Part shown: positions 49,696 through 58,629 of the stretch, piece after piece
How the letters are laid out: each line of letters starts with the position of its first letter
Numbering within the stretch: the stretch's first letter is position 1
Assembly (NCBI GenBank): GCA_963837775.1
Contig: CAWIOX010000017.1
Location: forward strand, 3,189 to 67,188
Reading direction: 5' to 3'
DNA from: CAWIOX01 sp963837775
Lineage (GTDB): Bacteria; Pseudomonadota; Gammaproteobacteria; Burkholderiales; Burkholderiaceae_D
Length of the DNA: 64,000 nucleotides
Notes under the pieces: model-generated
Database searches by the model: none
The model's input: the letters and a program-made list of their open reading frames with translations, nothing else
Told to the model about the DNA's origin: nothing
Made by a program: the position numbers and the translations under genes

Positions 49696-51277
49696 ATGCA
49701 CTCAAAAATTCTCATTCTTGATTTCGGCTCACAAGTCACCCAATTGATTGCTCGTCGCGTACGCGACTCTGGCGTGTTTTCCGAAGTTTATCCTTACGAT
49801 GTCTCCGACGAATTCATTCGTGGCTACGGCGCAGCGGGTGTCATCTTGTCCGGCGGCCCGAATTCAGTAATGGATGGCGACACGCCACGTGCGCCGCAAG
49901 CGGTGTTTGATCTGGGCGTGCCGGTACTTGGCATTTGTTACGGCATGCAAACAATGGCGGCCCAGTTGGGCGGGCAGGTCGAGAACGGCAAAGTGCGTGA
50001 ATTCGGTTATGCCGAAGTGCGCGCACGTGGCCATACAGCTTTATTCTCCGGCATCAATGATTTCGTGACGCCGGAAGGCCATGGCATGCTGAAAGTATGG
50101 ATGAGCCATGGCGACAAGGTCAATGAAATGCCGCCGGGCTTCAAGCTGATGGCGTCAACCGACAACTGCCCGATTGCCGCGATGGCAGATGATGAGCGCA
50201 AGTTCTATGCAGTGCAGTTCCATCCGGAAGTCACTCACACTGTGCAGGGCAAAGCCATCATTGGCCGTTTTGTGCACGAGATTTGCGGCTGCAAGTCCGA
50301 CTGGAATATGCCGGACTATATCGCCGAAGCTGTCGATGCGATCCGCAATAAAGTTGGCAAGTGATGAAGTCATCCTCGGCTTGTCCGGTGGCGTCGACAG
50401 TAGCGTTGCTGCCGCCCTGATTCACCGCGCGATCGGCGATCAATTGACCTGCGTCTTCGTTGATCACGGCCTGTTGCGCCTCGACGAGGGCAAGATGGTG
50501 ATGGACATGTTCGGCAAGAACCTCGGCGTGAAAGTAATTCATGTCGATGCCACAGCACAGTTCATGGGCGAGTTGGAGGGTGTCACTGACCCGGAAGCCA
50601 AGCGCAAGATCATCGGCAAGGAATTCGTCGAAGTGTTCCAGTCCGAGTCTGGCAAGCTGAAGAATGCCAAATGGCTGGCGCAGGGCACGATTTATCCTGA
50701 CGTGATCGAAAGTGCCGGCAAGGGTAAAAAAGGGCACACCATCAAGAGCCACCACAATGTGGGCGGCCTGCCTGAGACCTTGAATCTGCAGTTGCTGGAG
50801 CCGCTGCGCGAACTATTCAAGGATGAAGTGCGCGAACTGGGTGTGGCGCTAGGCTTGCCGCATGACATGGTTTATCGCCATCCGTTTCCCGGCCCGGGAC
50901 TGGGCGTGCGGATTCTGGGCGAGGTCAAAAAGGATTTTGCCGACCTGCTGCGCCGTGCGGACGCAATCTTTATCGAGGAATTGCGCAATACTGTCGATGA
51001 AAACAGCGGCAAGAACTGGTATGAACTAACCAGCCAGGCTTTTGCGGTATTCCTGCCGGTCAAGTCGGTCGGCGTGATGGGCGATGGCCGCACTTATGAA
51101 TACGTGGTGGCATTGCGTGCGGTGCAAACACAGGATTTCATGACCGCACACTGGGCGCATCTGCCGCATGACTTGCTGGGCAAGGTATCGAACCGCATCA
51201 TTAACGAAGTGCGCGGCATCAATCGCGTGGTGTACGACATTTCCGGTAAGCCGCCGGCAACGATTGAGTGGGAATAA
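49696..51277 (+). CDS. guaA: GMP synthase, glutamine-hydrolysing (frame broken once)
   Basis: GuaA aminates XMP to GMP. The N-terminal class I glutamine amidotransferase has GICYGMQ with the nucleophilic Cys and FHPEVTH with the His. The ATP pyrophosphatase domain has the P-loop SGGVDSSVAAALI, and the dimerisation domain ends GKPPATIEWE. The frame shifts between NKVG and SDEVIL; dropping one A at 50359-50360 joins them. The corrected length, about 526 residues, is normal. ATG at 49696 is the usual start. Confidence 0.94.
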
Positions 51278-51282
51278 ACCCA

Positions 51283-51338
51283 GCCAGTGTCCTGAATTGC
51301 TGACTTCTTAAATGACACTGGCAATTCAGGACACCAGG
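51283..51338. repeat. Nested inverted repeat with IS256-like tips
   Basis: GTGTCCTGAATTGC (51287-51300) is repeated in inverted order at 51321-51334. An overlapping second pair, CCAGTGTC (51284-51291) and GACACTGG (51314-51321), excludes the first, so two alternative hairpins are possible. GTGTCCTGAATT is also the tip sequence of the right end of the IS256-family elements in this window, so it may be a tiny MITE-like remnant. Confidence 0.6.
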
Positions 51339-51372
51339 CCATTTTAGAGCGCGACACCTATCCGAAGTATGC

Positions 51373-51409
51373 ACAGCCTGCGCGGCACAATATGCACCGC
51401 GCAGGCTGT
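51373..51409 (+). terminator. Strong hairpin downstream of guaA
   Basis: ACAGCCTGCGCGG (51373-51385) pairs perfectly over 13 bases with CCGCGCAGGCTGT (51397-51409). Only two T residues follow, so it may stabilise the guaA transcript end. It lies between guaA and queE. Confidence 0.65.
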
Positions 51410-51462
51410 TTGCGCTAATGCGTCATAATGGCAGTTCATTCCAGAATTATCTTTAAAAAACC

Positions 51463-52098
51463 GTGACTTACAGCATAAAAGAAATTTTCTATACACTTCA
51501 GGGCGAGGGCGCGCATGCGGGGCGTCCGGCCGTATTTTGCCGTTTTAGCGGTTGCAATCTCTGGTCCGGCAGGGAAAGCGACCGCGTCAGCGCAGTATGC
51601 CGTTTTTGCGATACCGATTTTGTCGGCACCGATGGCGTATCGGGCGGAAAATTTATCGATGGCAGGCAGTTGGCCGAAAAAATAGATAGCTTTTGGCCTG
51701 CCGACTATCCGGCGCATAAATACGTGGTATTTACCGGCGGGGAACCGTTGTTGCAATTGGACGAAGCGTTAATTGCCTGCATGCACGATGCCGGATTTAC
51801 AGTCGCAATCGAAACCAATGGCACCTTGCCGGTGCCGCCCGGGGTAGACTGGATTTGCGTCAGCCCGAAAATCGGTTCCGAGCTCTGCGTACGACAAGGC
51901 AATGAATTGAAAGTCGTGATCCCGCAGGAAAATCAAGACCTGGACGCCTATGCCGCGCTGGCGTTCGAACATTTTTTCGTGCAGCCGATGGATGGACCTG
52001 ACGCAGAAAAAAATACCTTGCTTGCAATTGATACTTGCAAGCGCAAGCCGCAGTGGAAACTTAGTCTGCAGACACATAAACTATTACAGATACCGTAA
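51463..52098 (+). CDS. queE: 7-carboxy-7-deazaguanine synthase
   Basis: QueE is a radical SAM enzyme in queuosine (7-deazaguanine) synthesis. The 211-residue protein starts TYSIKEIFYTLQGEGAHAGR. The cluster-binding cysteines are spaced C-X14-C-X2-C (CNLWSG to CRFCDTD) instead of CX3CX2C, the variant known from Burkholderia multivorans QueE. GGEPLLQ follows. The GTG at 51463 is the only suitable start. It is followed by queD after five bases, so they share a transcript. Confidence 0.95.
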   Translation: MTYSIKEIFYTLQGEGAHAGRPAVFCRFSGCNLWSGRESDRVSAVCRFCDTDFVGTDGVSGGKFIDGRQLAEKIDSFWPADYPAHKYVVFTGGEPLLQLDEALIACMHDAGFTVAIETNGTLPVPPGVDWICVSPKIGSELCVRQGNELKVVIPQENQDLDAYAALAFEHFFVQPMDGPDAEKNTLLAIDTCKRKPQWKLSLQTHKLLQIP

Positions 52099-52103
52099 TT
52101 CCC

Positions 52104-52553
52104 ATGCTCACGATTACCCGCAAGCTCGAATTCGATGCCGGTCACCGGATTCCTGACCACAAAAGCCAGTGCCGTAACCTGCATGGCCATCGCTACACCC
52201 TTGAAATCACCTTGGTGGGGGAGGTCGTCGATCAAGATGGCCAATCAGACAATGGCATGATCATGGACTTCTCCGACATCAAGACACTGGCCAAGGAGCA
52301 TCTGGTGGATGTCTGGGATCATGCTTTTTTGGTGTACGAGAAGGATGCTGCCGTCAAACAATTTCTGGAAAGCCTGCCAGACCACAAAACTGTTGTGCTG
52401 AATCGTATTCCGACGGTTGAAAATCTGGTCAGGATCGCTTTCGACATATTGAAGCCGGTCTACCGGGATCGGTATGGCACCGGATTAACCTTGAACAAAA
52501 TCAAACTGTTTGAAACGCCGAATTGCTGGGCTGAAATTGACGGGCTAGTGTGA
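52104..52553 (+). CDS. queD: 6-carboxytetrahydropterin synthase
   Basis: QueD makes the substrate of QueE from dihydroneopterin triphosphate. The 149-residue protein has the zinc histidines in FDAGHRIPD and LHGHRYTLEI and the catalytic Cys in SQCRNLHGH. MDFSDIKTLAKE and the C-terminal ETPNCWAEI are typical. Directly follows queE. Confidence 0.95.
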   Translation: MLTITRKLEFDAGHRIPDHKSQCRNLHGHRYTLEITLVGEVVDQDGQSDNGMIMDFSDIKTLAKEHLVDVWDHAFLVYEKDAAVKQFLESLPDHKTVVLNRIPTVENLVRIAFDILKPVYRDRYGTGLTLNKIKLFETPNCWAEIDGLV

Positions 52554-52557
52554 CAAG

Positions 52558-53044
52558 ATGACTGATCTGATTTTCATGCGTCAGGCGCTTGATCAGGCGC
52601 AGAATGCTTGGGCCTTGGGTGAGGTTCCGGTCGGTGCAGTGCGTGGTCAGGGACGGGCAGGTGGTGGCCACCGGTTTTAACCAGCCGATCGGCACCCATG
52701 ACCCCACCGCGCACGCGGAAATCATGGCCTTGCGTGCAGCGGCTACCATCCTTGGCAATTATCGCTTGCCAGGTTGTGAACTGTATGTGACGCTGGAGCC
52801 TTGCGTCATGTGTGCCGGCGCAATGATGCACGCTCGCCTGGCGCGTGTCGTGTTTGGTGCAACTGATCCAAAGACGGGCGCTTGCGGTTCCATCGTCAAC
52901 CTGTTCCAACAGGAACGTCTGAATCACCACACCGAGGTAACTGGCGGCGTGCTGGAGCAGCAGTGCAGTCAACTTCTGAAAGATTTTTTTGCCGAGCGTC
53001 GCTTGCTGCAGCAGCAAGCGCGCCTGTCCAGTGAGATGATCTGA
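52558..53044 (+). CDS. tadA: tRNA adenosine(34) deaminase (frame broken once)
   Basis: TadA converts A34 to inosine in tRNA-Arg. The zinc-binding motifs HAEIMAL and PCVMCAGAMMHARL are intact. The first 30 residues (MTDLIFMRQALDQAQNAWAL) are in a different frame; one extra base near 52642 in GTGCGTGG separates GEVPVGAV from VVRDGQVV. Corrected length is about 161 residues. The gene is essential in most bacteria, so this is probably a sequence error. Four bases after queD. Confidence 0.9.
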
Positions 53045-53048
53045 CCCC

Positions 53049-53982
53049 GTGAATAAGTATTCTTCCATTATCCCGGCCGGCATCGGTGTTGCCATCGTGG
53101 CGCCCAGCGGCTATGCCAGCGATGTTGCCGCGCTGAAACGCGGCATCGAGCAACTGGAAGCGCAAGGCTGCCAAGTTCACAATTATTACGATCCGATGGC
53201 AAGTTATCAGCGTTTTGGCGGGACGAAAGACGGTTGCGTTGCTCAATTCAATGCGGCCTTACAAAACCCTGATGTGCAAATCGTGATGGCCTTGCGCGGC
53301 GGCTACGGCTTGTCGCGTCTGTTGCCGGCACTGGATTTGCCGATGATGGCGCGGAGCGGAAAGCTGTTTGTCGGACATAGCGATTTCACCGTATTGCAAA
53401 TGGCCATGTTGGCGCAAACCGGAGGGATTAGTTTTGCCGGACCGATGCTGTGCAGCGATTTCGGCATGGAAACACCAAGCGACTTCACGATGCGGCATTT
53501 TTGGCGCTGTCTGTCTAGCGATACTTACTCAATTGAGATGCCGGCGGAAGGCAATCCTAGCATTGATGTGACTGGCACCTTGTGGGGTGGCAACCTGGCG
53601 ATACTGAATCATCTGATCGGCACGCCTTATTTGCCGCAGCCGAAAGGCGGCATTCTGTTTATCGAGGACATCAATGAGCATCCGTACCGAGTCGAACGTA
53701 TGTTGCTGCAGTTACTGCATGCCGGTGTATTGGCAAAGCAAAAAGCTATTTTGCTGGGTGATTTTTCCGGCTACCGCTTGAGTGAGTACGATAGAGGTTA
53801 TGACTTCCAGGAAATGCTGGCTTATATCCGCTCGCAGTTGTCGGTGCCAGTACTGACCGGCCTTGCCTTTCGGTCATATTCGCGACAAGGTGACGCTAGC
53901 CGTCGGATGCCAAGCGGAGCTAATGGTAGAAGGGCAAACGGTAAGACTTGTGATGCGTAATTATCCGTGCCTGCAGCGCTAG
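53049..53982 (+). CDS. ldcA: Muramoyltetrapeptide carboxypeptidase, LD type (frame broken once)
   Basis: LdcA (family S66) trims the terminal D-Ala from murein tetrapeptides during cell-wall recycling. The nucleophile Ser lies in VGHSDFTVLQ, the Glu in FIEDINEHPYR. The catalytic His motif GHIRD is out of frame: dropping one T at 53863-53864 gives GLPFGHIRDKVTLAVG and a stop at 53980-53982. Corrected length is about 310 residues. GTG start, five bases after tadA. Confidence 0.9.
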
Positions 53983-54056
53983 CCAAAGACCAGGTTATTT
54001 TTATTATTTTGCTGTCTCAAAGATGATTGGCGCAAATATCAGGATTCCAATGAAAA

Positions 54057-54130
54057 AATATACTACCCTAAGTATTGTATGAACGTCTTATAAAATAAGC
54101 GGCTAGCTACCTGTTATCGAACATACCCCG
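54057..54130 (+). repeat. Dispersed intergenic repeat, copy G (divergent)
   Basis: ATACT pairs with AGTAT across ACCCTA; the following T-run is weak. AAGCGGCTA occupies the core position and ACATACCCC ends it. It is the most degenerate copy, 74 bases after ldcA and before the convergent nsrR. Confidence 0.6.
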
Positions 54131-54166
54131 CCAAATTCACTTGAATTAACATGGCCAGATCATCGT

Positions 54167-54649
54167 TTAGCGAACACCTTCTTCCGATAGCGCAGCAGTT
54201 TTGACTCCGGGATGAAACTGAATTGTCGTCAACTTATTCAAGCTGCCGCTATTTTTCAATATATCTGCCAAAGTAACGCCATCCAATACTTTCAGATACG
54301 CATTGGTGGCTCGTCGTATCACATCCTGCAATAGGCAGGCGGGTGCCAGTACGCATTCATTATGTTCACTGCTGAAGCACTCAACCATCAGGAAGTCCGA
54401 TTCCGTGATGCGGATTACCTCACCCAAATTGATATTTCCGGGCTCTATTTTTAATCGAAGGCCGCCATTACGCCCGCGAATAGTCTCAATCAATCCCGCC
54501 AAGCCCAGTTGATGCACTACTTTCATCAAGTGATTTTTTGAAATTCCATACACTTCAGCGATATCCTGAATCGTGACAAGCCGATCACGGTTCAGCCCCA
54601 AATACATTAGGGTACGCAAAGAATAATCGGTGTAGTGAGTTAAACGCAT
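54167..54649 (-). CDS. nsrR: Nitric oxide-sensing Rrf2-family repressor
   Basis: The 160-residue protein has an N-terminal winged helix (MRLTHYTDYSLRTLMYLG, with Asp8 at the position of the NsrR cluster ligand) and three cysteines, C91, C99 and C105, that bind an iron-sulfur cluster. NO disrupts this cluster and releases repression. The spacing C-X7-C-X5-C fits NsrR rather than IscR. It is divergent from nnrS, and an NsrR-type operator lies in the gap, so identity is well supported. Confidence 0.9.
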   Translation of the reverse strand: MRLTHYTDYSLRTLMYLGLNRDRLVTIQDIAEVYGISKNHLMKVVHQLGLAGLIETIRGRNGGLRLKIEPGNINLGEVIRITESDFLMVECFSSEHNECVLAPACLLQDVIRRATNAYLKVLDGVTLADILKNSGSLNKLTTIQFHPGVKTAALSEEGVR

Positions 54650-54697
54650 AACTTGGCTTCCCTTGCATTAAAGATGGAGAATTAATATTGCTTTATT

Positions 54698-54734
54698 TTG
54701 CATCACAATATAAGATCCATTATAAATGCATATT
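54698..54734 (+). promoter_or_regulatory. nnrS promoter with overlapping NsrR operator
   Basis: TTGCAT (54698-54703), 17 bases, then TATAAA (54721-54726) form a sigma-70 promoter. Positions 54712-54734 hold an 11-1-11 palindrome with halves AAGATCCATTA and AAATGCATATT, close to the known NsrR site (AAGATGCATTT and its inverse). The operator covers the -10 box, so NsrR binding should block transcription of nnrS. Confidence 0.8.
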
Positions 54735-54749
54735 AAATATTGGGTTGTT

Positions 54750-55952
54750 ATGGCACTTTTAAAGATAGACGAGCCGGAAAAATCAGACCATCAAAAACAA
54801 GGATTCAGTAACCATCCTGTGTGGCGATTGGGCTTCCGCCCATTTTACCTGCTGGCAACTGCCTTTGCTGCCATCAGCATCCCAATATGGCTGACCAGTT
54901 ATTTAGGTTGGTTTCAGGTCGCACCAAATATCAATCTGCTTTGGCACATGCATGAGATGGTATTTGGCTTTGCAATCGCTGTAATTATTGGGTTTTTATA
55001 TACGGCAGGGCGCAATTGGACCGGCTTGTGGACACCCAGAGAAGGGCATCTGGCTGCACTATCGGCGTTATGGCTGGCAGGGCGTCTTGCCATGCTGGCG
55101 ACGCCAACAATAGCAACGGCATTCATCGATTGGGCTTTTATTCCGCTTGCGACATGGCCAATTTATAAAATATTGAAACGCTCTGGAAATAAACGCAACA
55201 TGTTTCTGGTAGGGTTGCTGACCTTGCTGACACTGGGAAATACACTATTTCACGCGGCTTCATTCGGATGGCTGGCAATTTCGCCCATCGTGGTAATGCA
55301 GGGCGCTATTCTCGTTATCGTTATCATTACATCTGTAATTGGTGGCCGCGTCATTCCTGGCTTTACTGCTAATGCCGTTCCTGGTGCGAAACCTGTTGTA
55401 GAGCCAAAAAGAGACAAAATCACAATAATACTAACTGTTGCAGCAAGTGTTTCCTGGTTGTTGCCGTTACCTTCGGCAATCGTCGGCACATTAGCCATCA
55501 GCGCAGCTATCATGCAAGTAATCCGTTTAGCCGGTTGGCAACCCCAGCGTACGCTGCAGCGGCCACTAGTATGGATATTGCATATCAGCTACGGATGGAT
55601 GCCACTTGGTTTTGTTTTGCTGGGACTGGCAAAATGGGGCGTCTTGCCTGCTAGCGCGGCTTTCCACGCCTTGGCTGTTGGTACAATTTCAGGCCTGATT
55701 GTTGGCATGATCACGCGAACTGCGCTGGGCCATACAGGACGTCAGCTTAAGGCAGGGCGGCCTGAGTTGTGCATGTACATACTTATCCAGATTGGGGCGC
55801 TGGCGCGATTAATGGCAGCGATCGACATTGGCAGCACTCGTGAAATAATGCTTTATATCGCAGCACTTAGCTGGTCAATCACATTCGTGCTTTATCTGGC
55901 AATTTATGGCCCTTATTTATTGCGGTTACGACTGGATGGCAAAGAAGGTTAG
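54750..55952 (+). CDS. nnrS: NnrS-family membrane protein
   Basis: A multi-pass (about 12 helices) inner-membrane protein of about 400 residues. Family features are HPVWRLGFRPFYLL, WHMHEMVFGFA with conserved His residues likely to bind haem or metal, GGRVIPGFTANA and MITRTALGHTGR. NnrS proteins protect against NO stress, partly by preventing metal-dinitrosyl damage. The ATG at 54750 is preferred to one at 54726, which falls within the -10 box and operator. An intrinsic terminator follows. Confidence 0.93.
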   Translation: MALLKIDEPEKSDHQKQGFSNHPVWRLGFRPFYLLATAFAAISIPIWLTSYLGWFQVAPNINLLWHMHEMVFGFAIAVIIGFLYTAGRNWTGLWTPREGHLAALSALWLAGRLAMLATPTIATAFIDWAFIPLATWPIYKILKRSGNKRNMFLVGLLTLLTLGNTLFHAASFGWLAISPIVVMQGAILVIVIITSVIGGRVIPGFTANAVPGAKPVVEPKRDKITIILTVAASVSWLLPLPSAIVGTLAISAAIMQVIRLAGWQPQRTLQRPLVWILHISYGWMPLGFVLLGLAKWGVLPASAAFHALAVGTISGLIVGMITRTALGHTGRQLKAGRPELCMYILIQIGALARLMAAIDIGSTREIMLYIAALSWSITFVLYLAIYGPYLLRLRLDGKEG

Positions 55953-55960
55953 AAACTCAA

Positions 55961-55991
55961 ACGGCATGCTTTTAGCGTGCCGTATTTTTTT
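55961..55991 (+). terminator. Intrinsic terminator of nnrS
   Basis: ACGGCATGC pairs with GCGTGCCGT (one T-G pair) across TTTTA, followed by T7 at 55985-55991. The group II intron fragment begins on the next base. Confidence 0.92.
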
Positions 55992-56041
55992 GTGCGCCCA
56001 GCATAGGTGCAATCTCGGAGGTGCAAGCCCTCCCGTAAGCA
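55992..56041 (+). mobile_element. Group II intron 5' fragment
   Basis: Begins GTGCGCCCAGCATAGGTGC, the expected 5' end of a bacterial group II intron, then GGAGGTGCAAGCCCTCCC, a domain I stem. Only about 50 bases remain; no reverse transcriptase, domain V or 3' end follows. Its start directly after a terminator T-run is the preferred insertion position of class C introns. Confidence 0.7.
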
Positions 56042-56622
56042 GATTGTATATTGATACGGCAATTGCAACGGAATTGATTCGCAAAGCGGCCTCCAACATT
56101 AATGACTACTTAATTGACTATGATCACCAATCATTGTTCGCAAAGGAACGTGATGAACCCTCGCCGGCTGCGGGCTGGTTCAAAAATCTGGAATGGCGAG
56201 AGGGCGATGGCCTTTATGTGACCGATGCCCGCTGGACGGATACCGCGGCGCAAATGTTAAAGGCAAACGAATATCGATATATATCACCAGTATTCTCATA
56301 TGGTGATACTGGCGACGTCATCCGATTGAGGAGCGCGGCAATCACCAATACACCCGCACTTGATGGTTTAACGGACTTGGCGGCAGCTACGAACAATCCT
56401 GCTGAGCAGGGACAGGATGTTGAGCAGCAAAATGCCATCCTTCAAGCGCATTTTGGACCAACCGCAGCATTGATGTCTTATTCAAGCGGAAATAATGGCG
56501 TAATTCGCCTATCAGATGCGGGTGTGTCTGGTAGATCAGATGCGACTATGAGCAATCTTGATCGTCAGCAGGTCAATGAGAAGCTGACCACGCTGTTTGG
56601 CAAGAATGCTGCGTTGATCTAA
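56042..56622 (+). pseudogene. Mu-like prophage protease/scaffold gpI, 5'-truncated
   Basis: The frame encodes about 190 residues matching the Mu-like gpI family: NDYLIDYDHQSLFA, AAGWFKNLEWREGDGLYV, ANEYRYISPVFSY and AITNTPALDGL. The N-terminus is lost at the junction with the intron fragment, and the C-terminus is shorter than in the family (usually over 300 residues). No other Mu gene is beside it, so it is a remnant. The frame stays open upstream into nnrS only by chance. Confidence 0.75.
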
Positions 56623-56909
56623 GTTTGAAGTAAATTAAAAAGAACGCCTTGAGCGTCCGCTTGAGAGAGTGCCTAGAGCGCCAGTACCGAATATTTCAAA
56701 TCAATTAAGAATATCTCATTTCTATTGCGGAAATGTACCAAATCAATCGCGGGCCATCAACCGTTTAAGCCATGTCGATACTGCGTATAGTATGGCTGCT
56801 TTCCTTCTGATATTTAACATAACGCAAATTATGCGAAGGCAGTGTAGTTATTGAAGTGTTGCATTTCTTTGTACTTCATGCGCATCATACAGTCTAATTT
56901 TATGTACTC
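56623..56909. other. Non-coding gap in the accessory region
   Basis: Contains a short partial palindrome around 56816-56836 (CATAA and TTATG arms flanking CGCAAA). No gene seen. It may include the upstream control or attachment region of the downstream recombinase remnant. Confidence 0.35.
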
Positions 56910-58030
56910 ATGCGTGTTGCGGTCATCGATGCTAAAAAAGTTCCTCACTATGGTCATGTCCTGACCGATCACATTGGCATGCCACGGTACTGGGCAGCTG
57001 CCTGGTGTTTGTTGGTCGGGGGTTCTCTGGCTGAATCAACGCTCAAAACACGGCTGTCCAATATCGATGCCTTCTACCTGCATACTGAATCCGATCACCC
57101 ATTCGGTTTTCTGGATGATGCTCTCGGGCGTCAAGATTTGCCGCTTCTAGAAGAATTGCTGGAGTCGTATTTTGTAACCCTGCGAAACGTTCCAGAGGTC
57201 GGCGCGACCGCTGAACAGCGTTGGCGTGACGCCGTCGGGTTTACTCGCGAAATATCCGAGCGGCTGTCGAGAACGCCTGAGTTGAGCGAACGATTCGCTG
57301 ACCTCGGAATACGCCTTGAACGCCTAGATCGCCTGTATGGCCAGCTTCGAATGACAAGGAAAACGACACCGCATTTTGTCCGGGCGCTTCCGGCAAGTGT
57401 CATGTCCGAGCTCTACGATGCCGTTCTACCAGGATCAACGTCCAATCCATTCAAAACTGTGGCTGCACAGTGGCGTGCGTATATCGCGTTCTTGCTTCTT
57501 CTCCATCAAGGCTTGCGTCGCGGTGAAACACTATCGCTGCCTGCTGACTTTTTGAAGTCAGAGCAGACTAAATCTGGCAGGCAATTTTGGCTAAACGTCC
57601 GCACGAATGAGTATGAAGACGATGATCCGCGCCATTCAACGCCAAGTATTAAGACGATTTCCTCAATCCGCCAAATTCCGGTAAGTCAAGCCACGGCGAC
57701 GGCGCTATTTACCTATCTTGAGAATTACAGGGGCCGGCAAGACCACTCTTTTTCCTCAGCAGCGCGAAAAATCAGCCGCTTTCTGCTGAGGGGCTGAACT
57801 ATTTTTTTAAGGTCCTGAGTGCGTCGATGTCTACAGACAGCATGAAGATTTTGAATGATCGAACGGGAATGATATCAATATCCCCGCATGACCTTCGTCA
57901 TACCGCTGCGGTGGTCCGGATGAAACAACTCTTAGGGAAAGGTGATCCGATGCCTGAAGCGCTTCAAAAAATGCGTAGCTTTTTCGGCTGGGCTGCAAAC
58001 TCCTCGATGCCACAGCTTAAATTTGCCTGA
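56910..58030 (+). pseudogene. Tyrosine recombinase, frameshifted and 3'-truncated
   Basis: The N-terminal part (about 295 residues) carries the first catalytic Arg in HQGLRRGETLSL. A base missing in the T5 run near 57746 shifts the frame (the only single-base loss rather than gain among single-break genes). The second part has the SPHDLRHTAAVV box with His and Arg, and FFGW. The product then ends in QLKFA at a junction, so the catalytic Tyr is missing. It is inactive. Probably the integrase of a degraded genomic island. Confidence 0.8.
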
Positions 58031-58234
58031 TATATGTGCATCAAAATCGGCCAAGACTGATTCCCTATCTATAATGTTTGTAAAGTTGATGCCGGATTTT
58101 CGGCTGATTTCCAGCGTCAATACGTCAGCGCTTAGTAGATCCTCGCCATCCTGTATCTGGCAATCGTATTCTCGTAATGCCGCCTTGATGCGCCCTGCCA
58201 TCTTGCCGTTAAATATATCCATGATCGTCGTCAT
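58012..58234 (-). pseudogene. Unidentified gene fragment
   Basis: From ATG 58234 the minus strand reads about 75 residues with coding character: MTTIMDIFNGKMAGRIKAAL at the start, then QIQDGEDLLSADVLTLEI and DFDAHISGK. It is cut at both ends: by the recombinase remnant on one side and by the IS3 tail on the other. Family not recognised; it may be a phage or island gene. Confidence 0.4.
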
Positions 58235-58261
58235 TATGTCTGTCCAATTAATGGATGCCGG

Positions 58262-58628
58262 ATCAGGCAAAGGTTGTTGGCGTGACAATGTGCTTGTTGA
58301 GCGATTGTGGAAATCGGTCAAATATGAAGAAGTGTATTTGCGCGCCTACGATACGGTTAGCGCTGCACGCACAGGAATTGGGCACTACCTGAATTTCTAC
58401 AATGCCCGACGACCACACAGTTCGCTTGACGGTATAACACCCGATGCGTTTTACAATAAGAATCTACCTACGTTGCAGCAGGCTGCGTAAGTAATGAGCC
58501 GGGTTACCCACCGCGCCGCACGCTCTTGCTCGATAGAAGGAGCGGCGAGCGGCGCCATGGATAACCCTACATCCGCAAAGTGCCACTTAAGAACAACTAA
58601 ATTCTGTCCAAACAAATGGGGCCACCTC
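58262..58628 (+). mobile_element. IS3-family element, 3' remnant
   Basis: Reads the C-terminus of an IS3-family OrfB transposase: GCWRDNVLVERLWKSVKYEE, HYLNFYNARRPHSSLDG, ending LPTLQQAA at 58490. The right end of the IS continues to about 58628 (GGGGCCACCTC). The 5' two thirds, orfA and the DDE aspartates are gone. Inactive. Confidence 0.8.
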
Positions 58629-58629
58629 T

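Noticed and set aside
9497..53982. Programmed +1 or -1 frameshifting in smc, ligA, guaA and others
   Set aside because: No slippery sequence or stimulatory structure is shared, and unrelated genes are affected in the same simple way; base-call error is simpler.
54726..54752. nnrS start at 54726
   Set aside because: That ATG lies within the -10 box/operator, upstream of the expected transcription start; 54750 fits.
55906..56622. One continuous gene overlapping the nnrS end
   Set aside because: The frame is open only by chance through the nnrS terminator and the intron fragment; the real homology begins near 56042.
57942..58490. A single 182-residue protein
   Set aside because: It is a chimera: antisense of an unknown fragment plus the IS3 OrfB tail, joined at about 58262.
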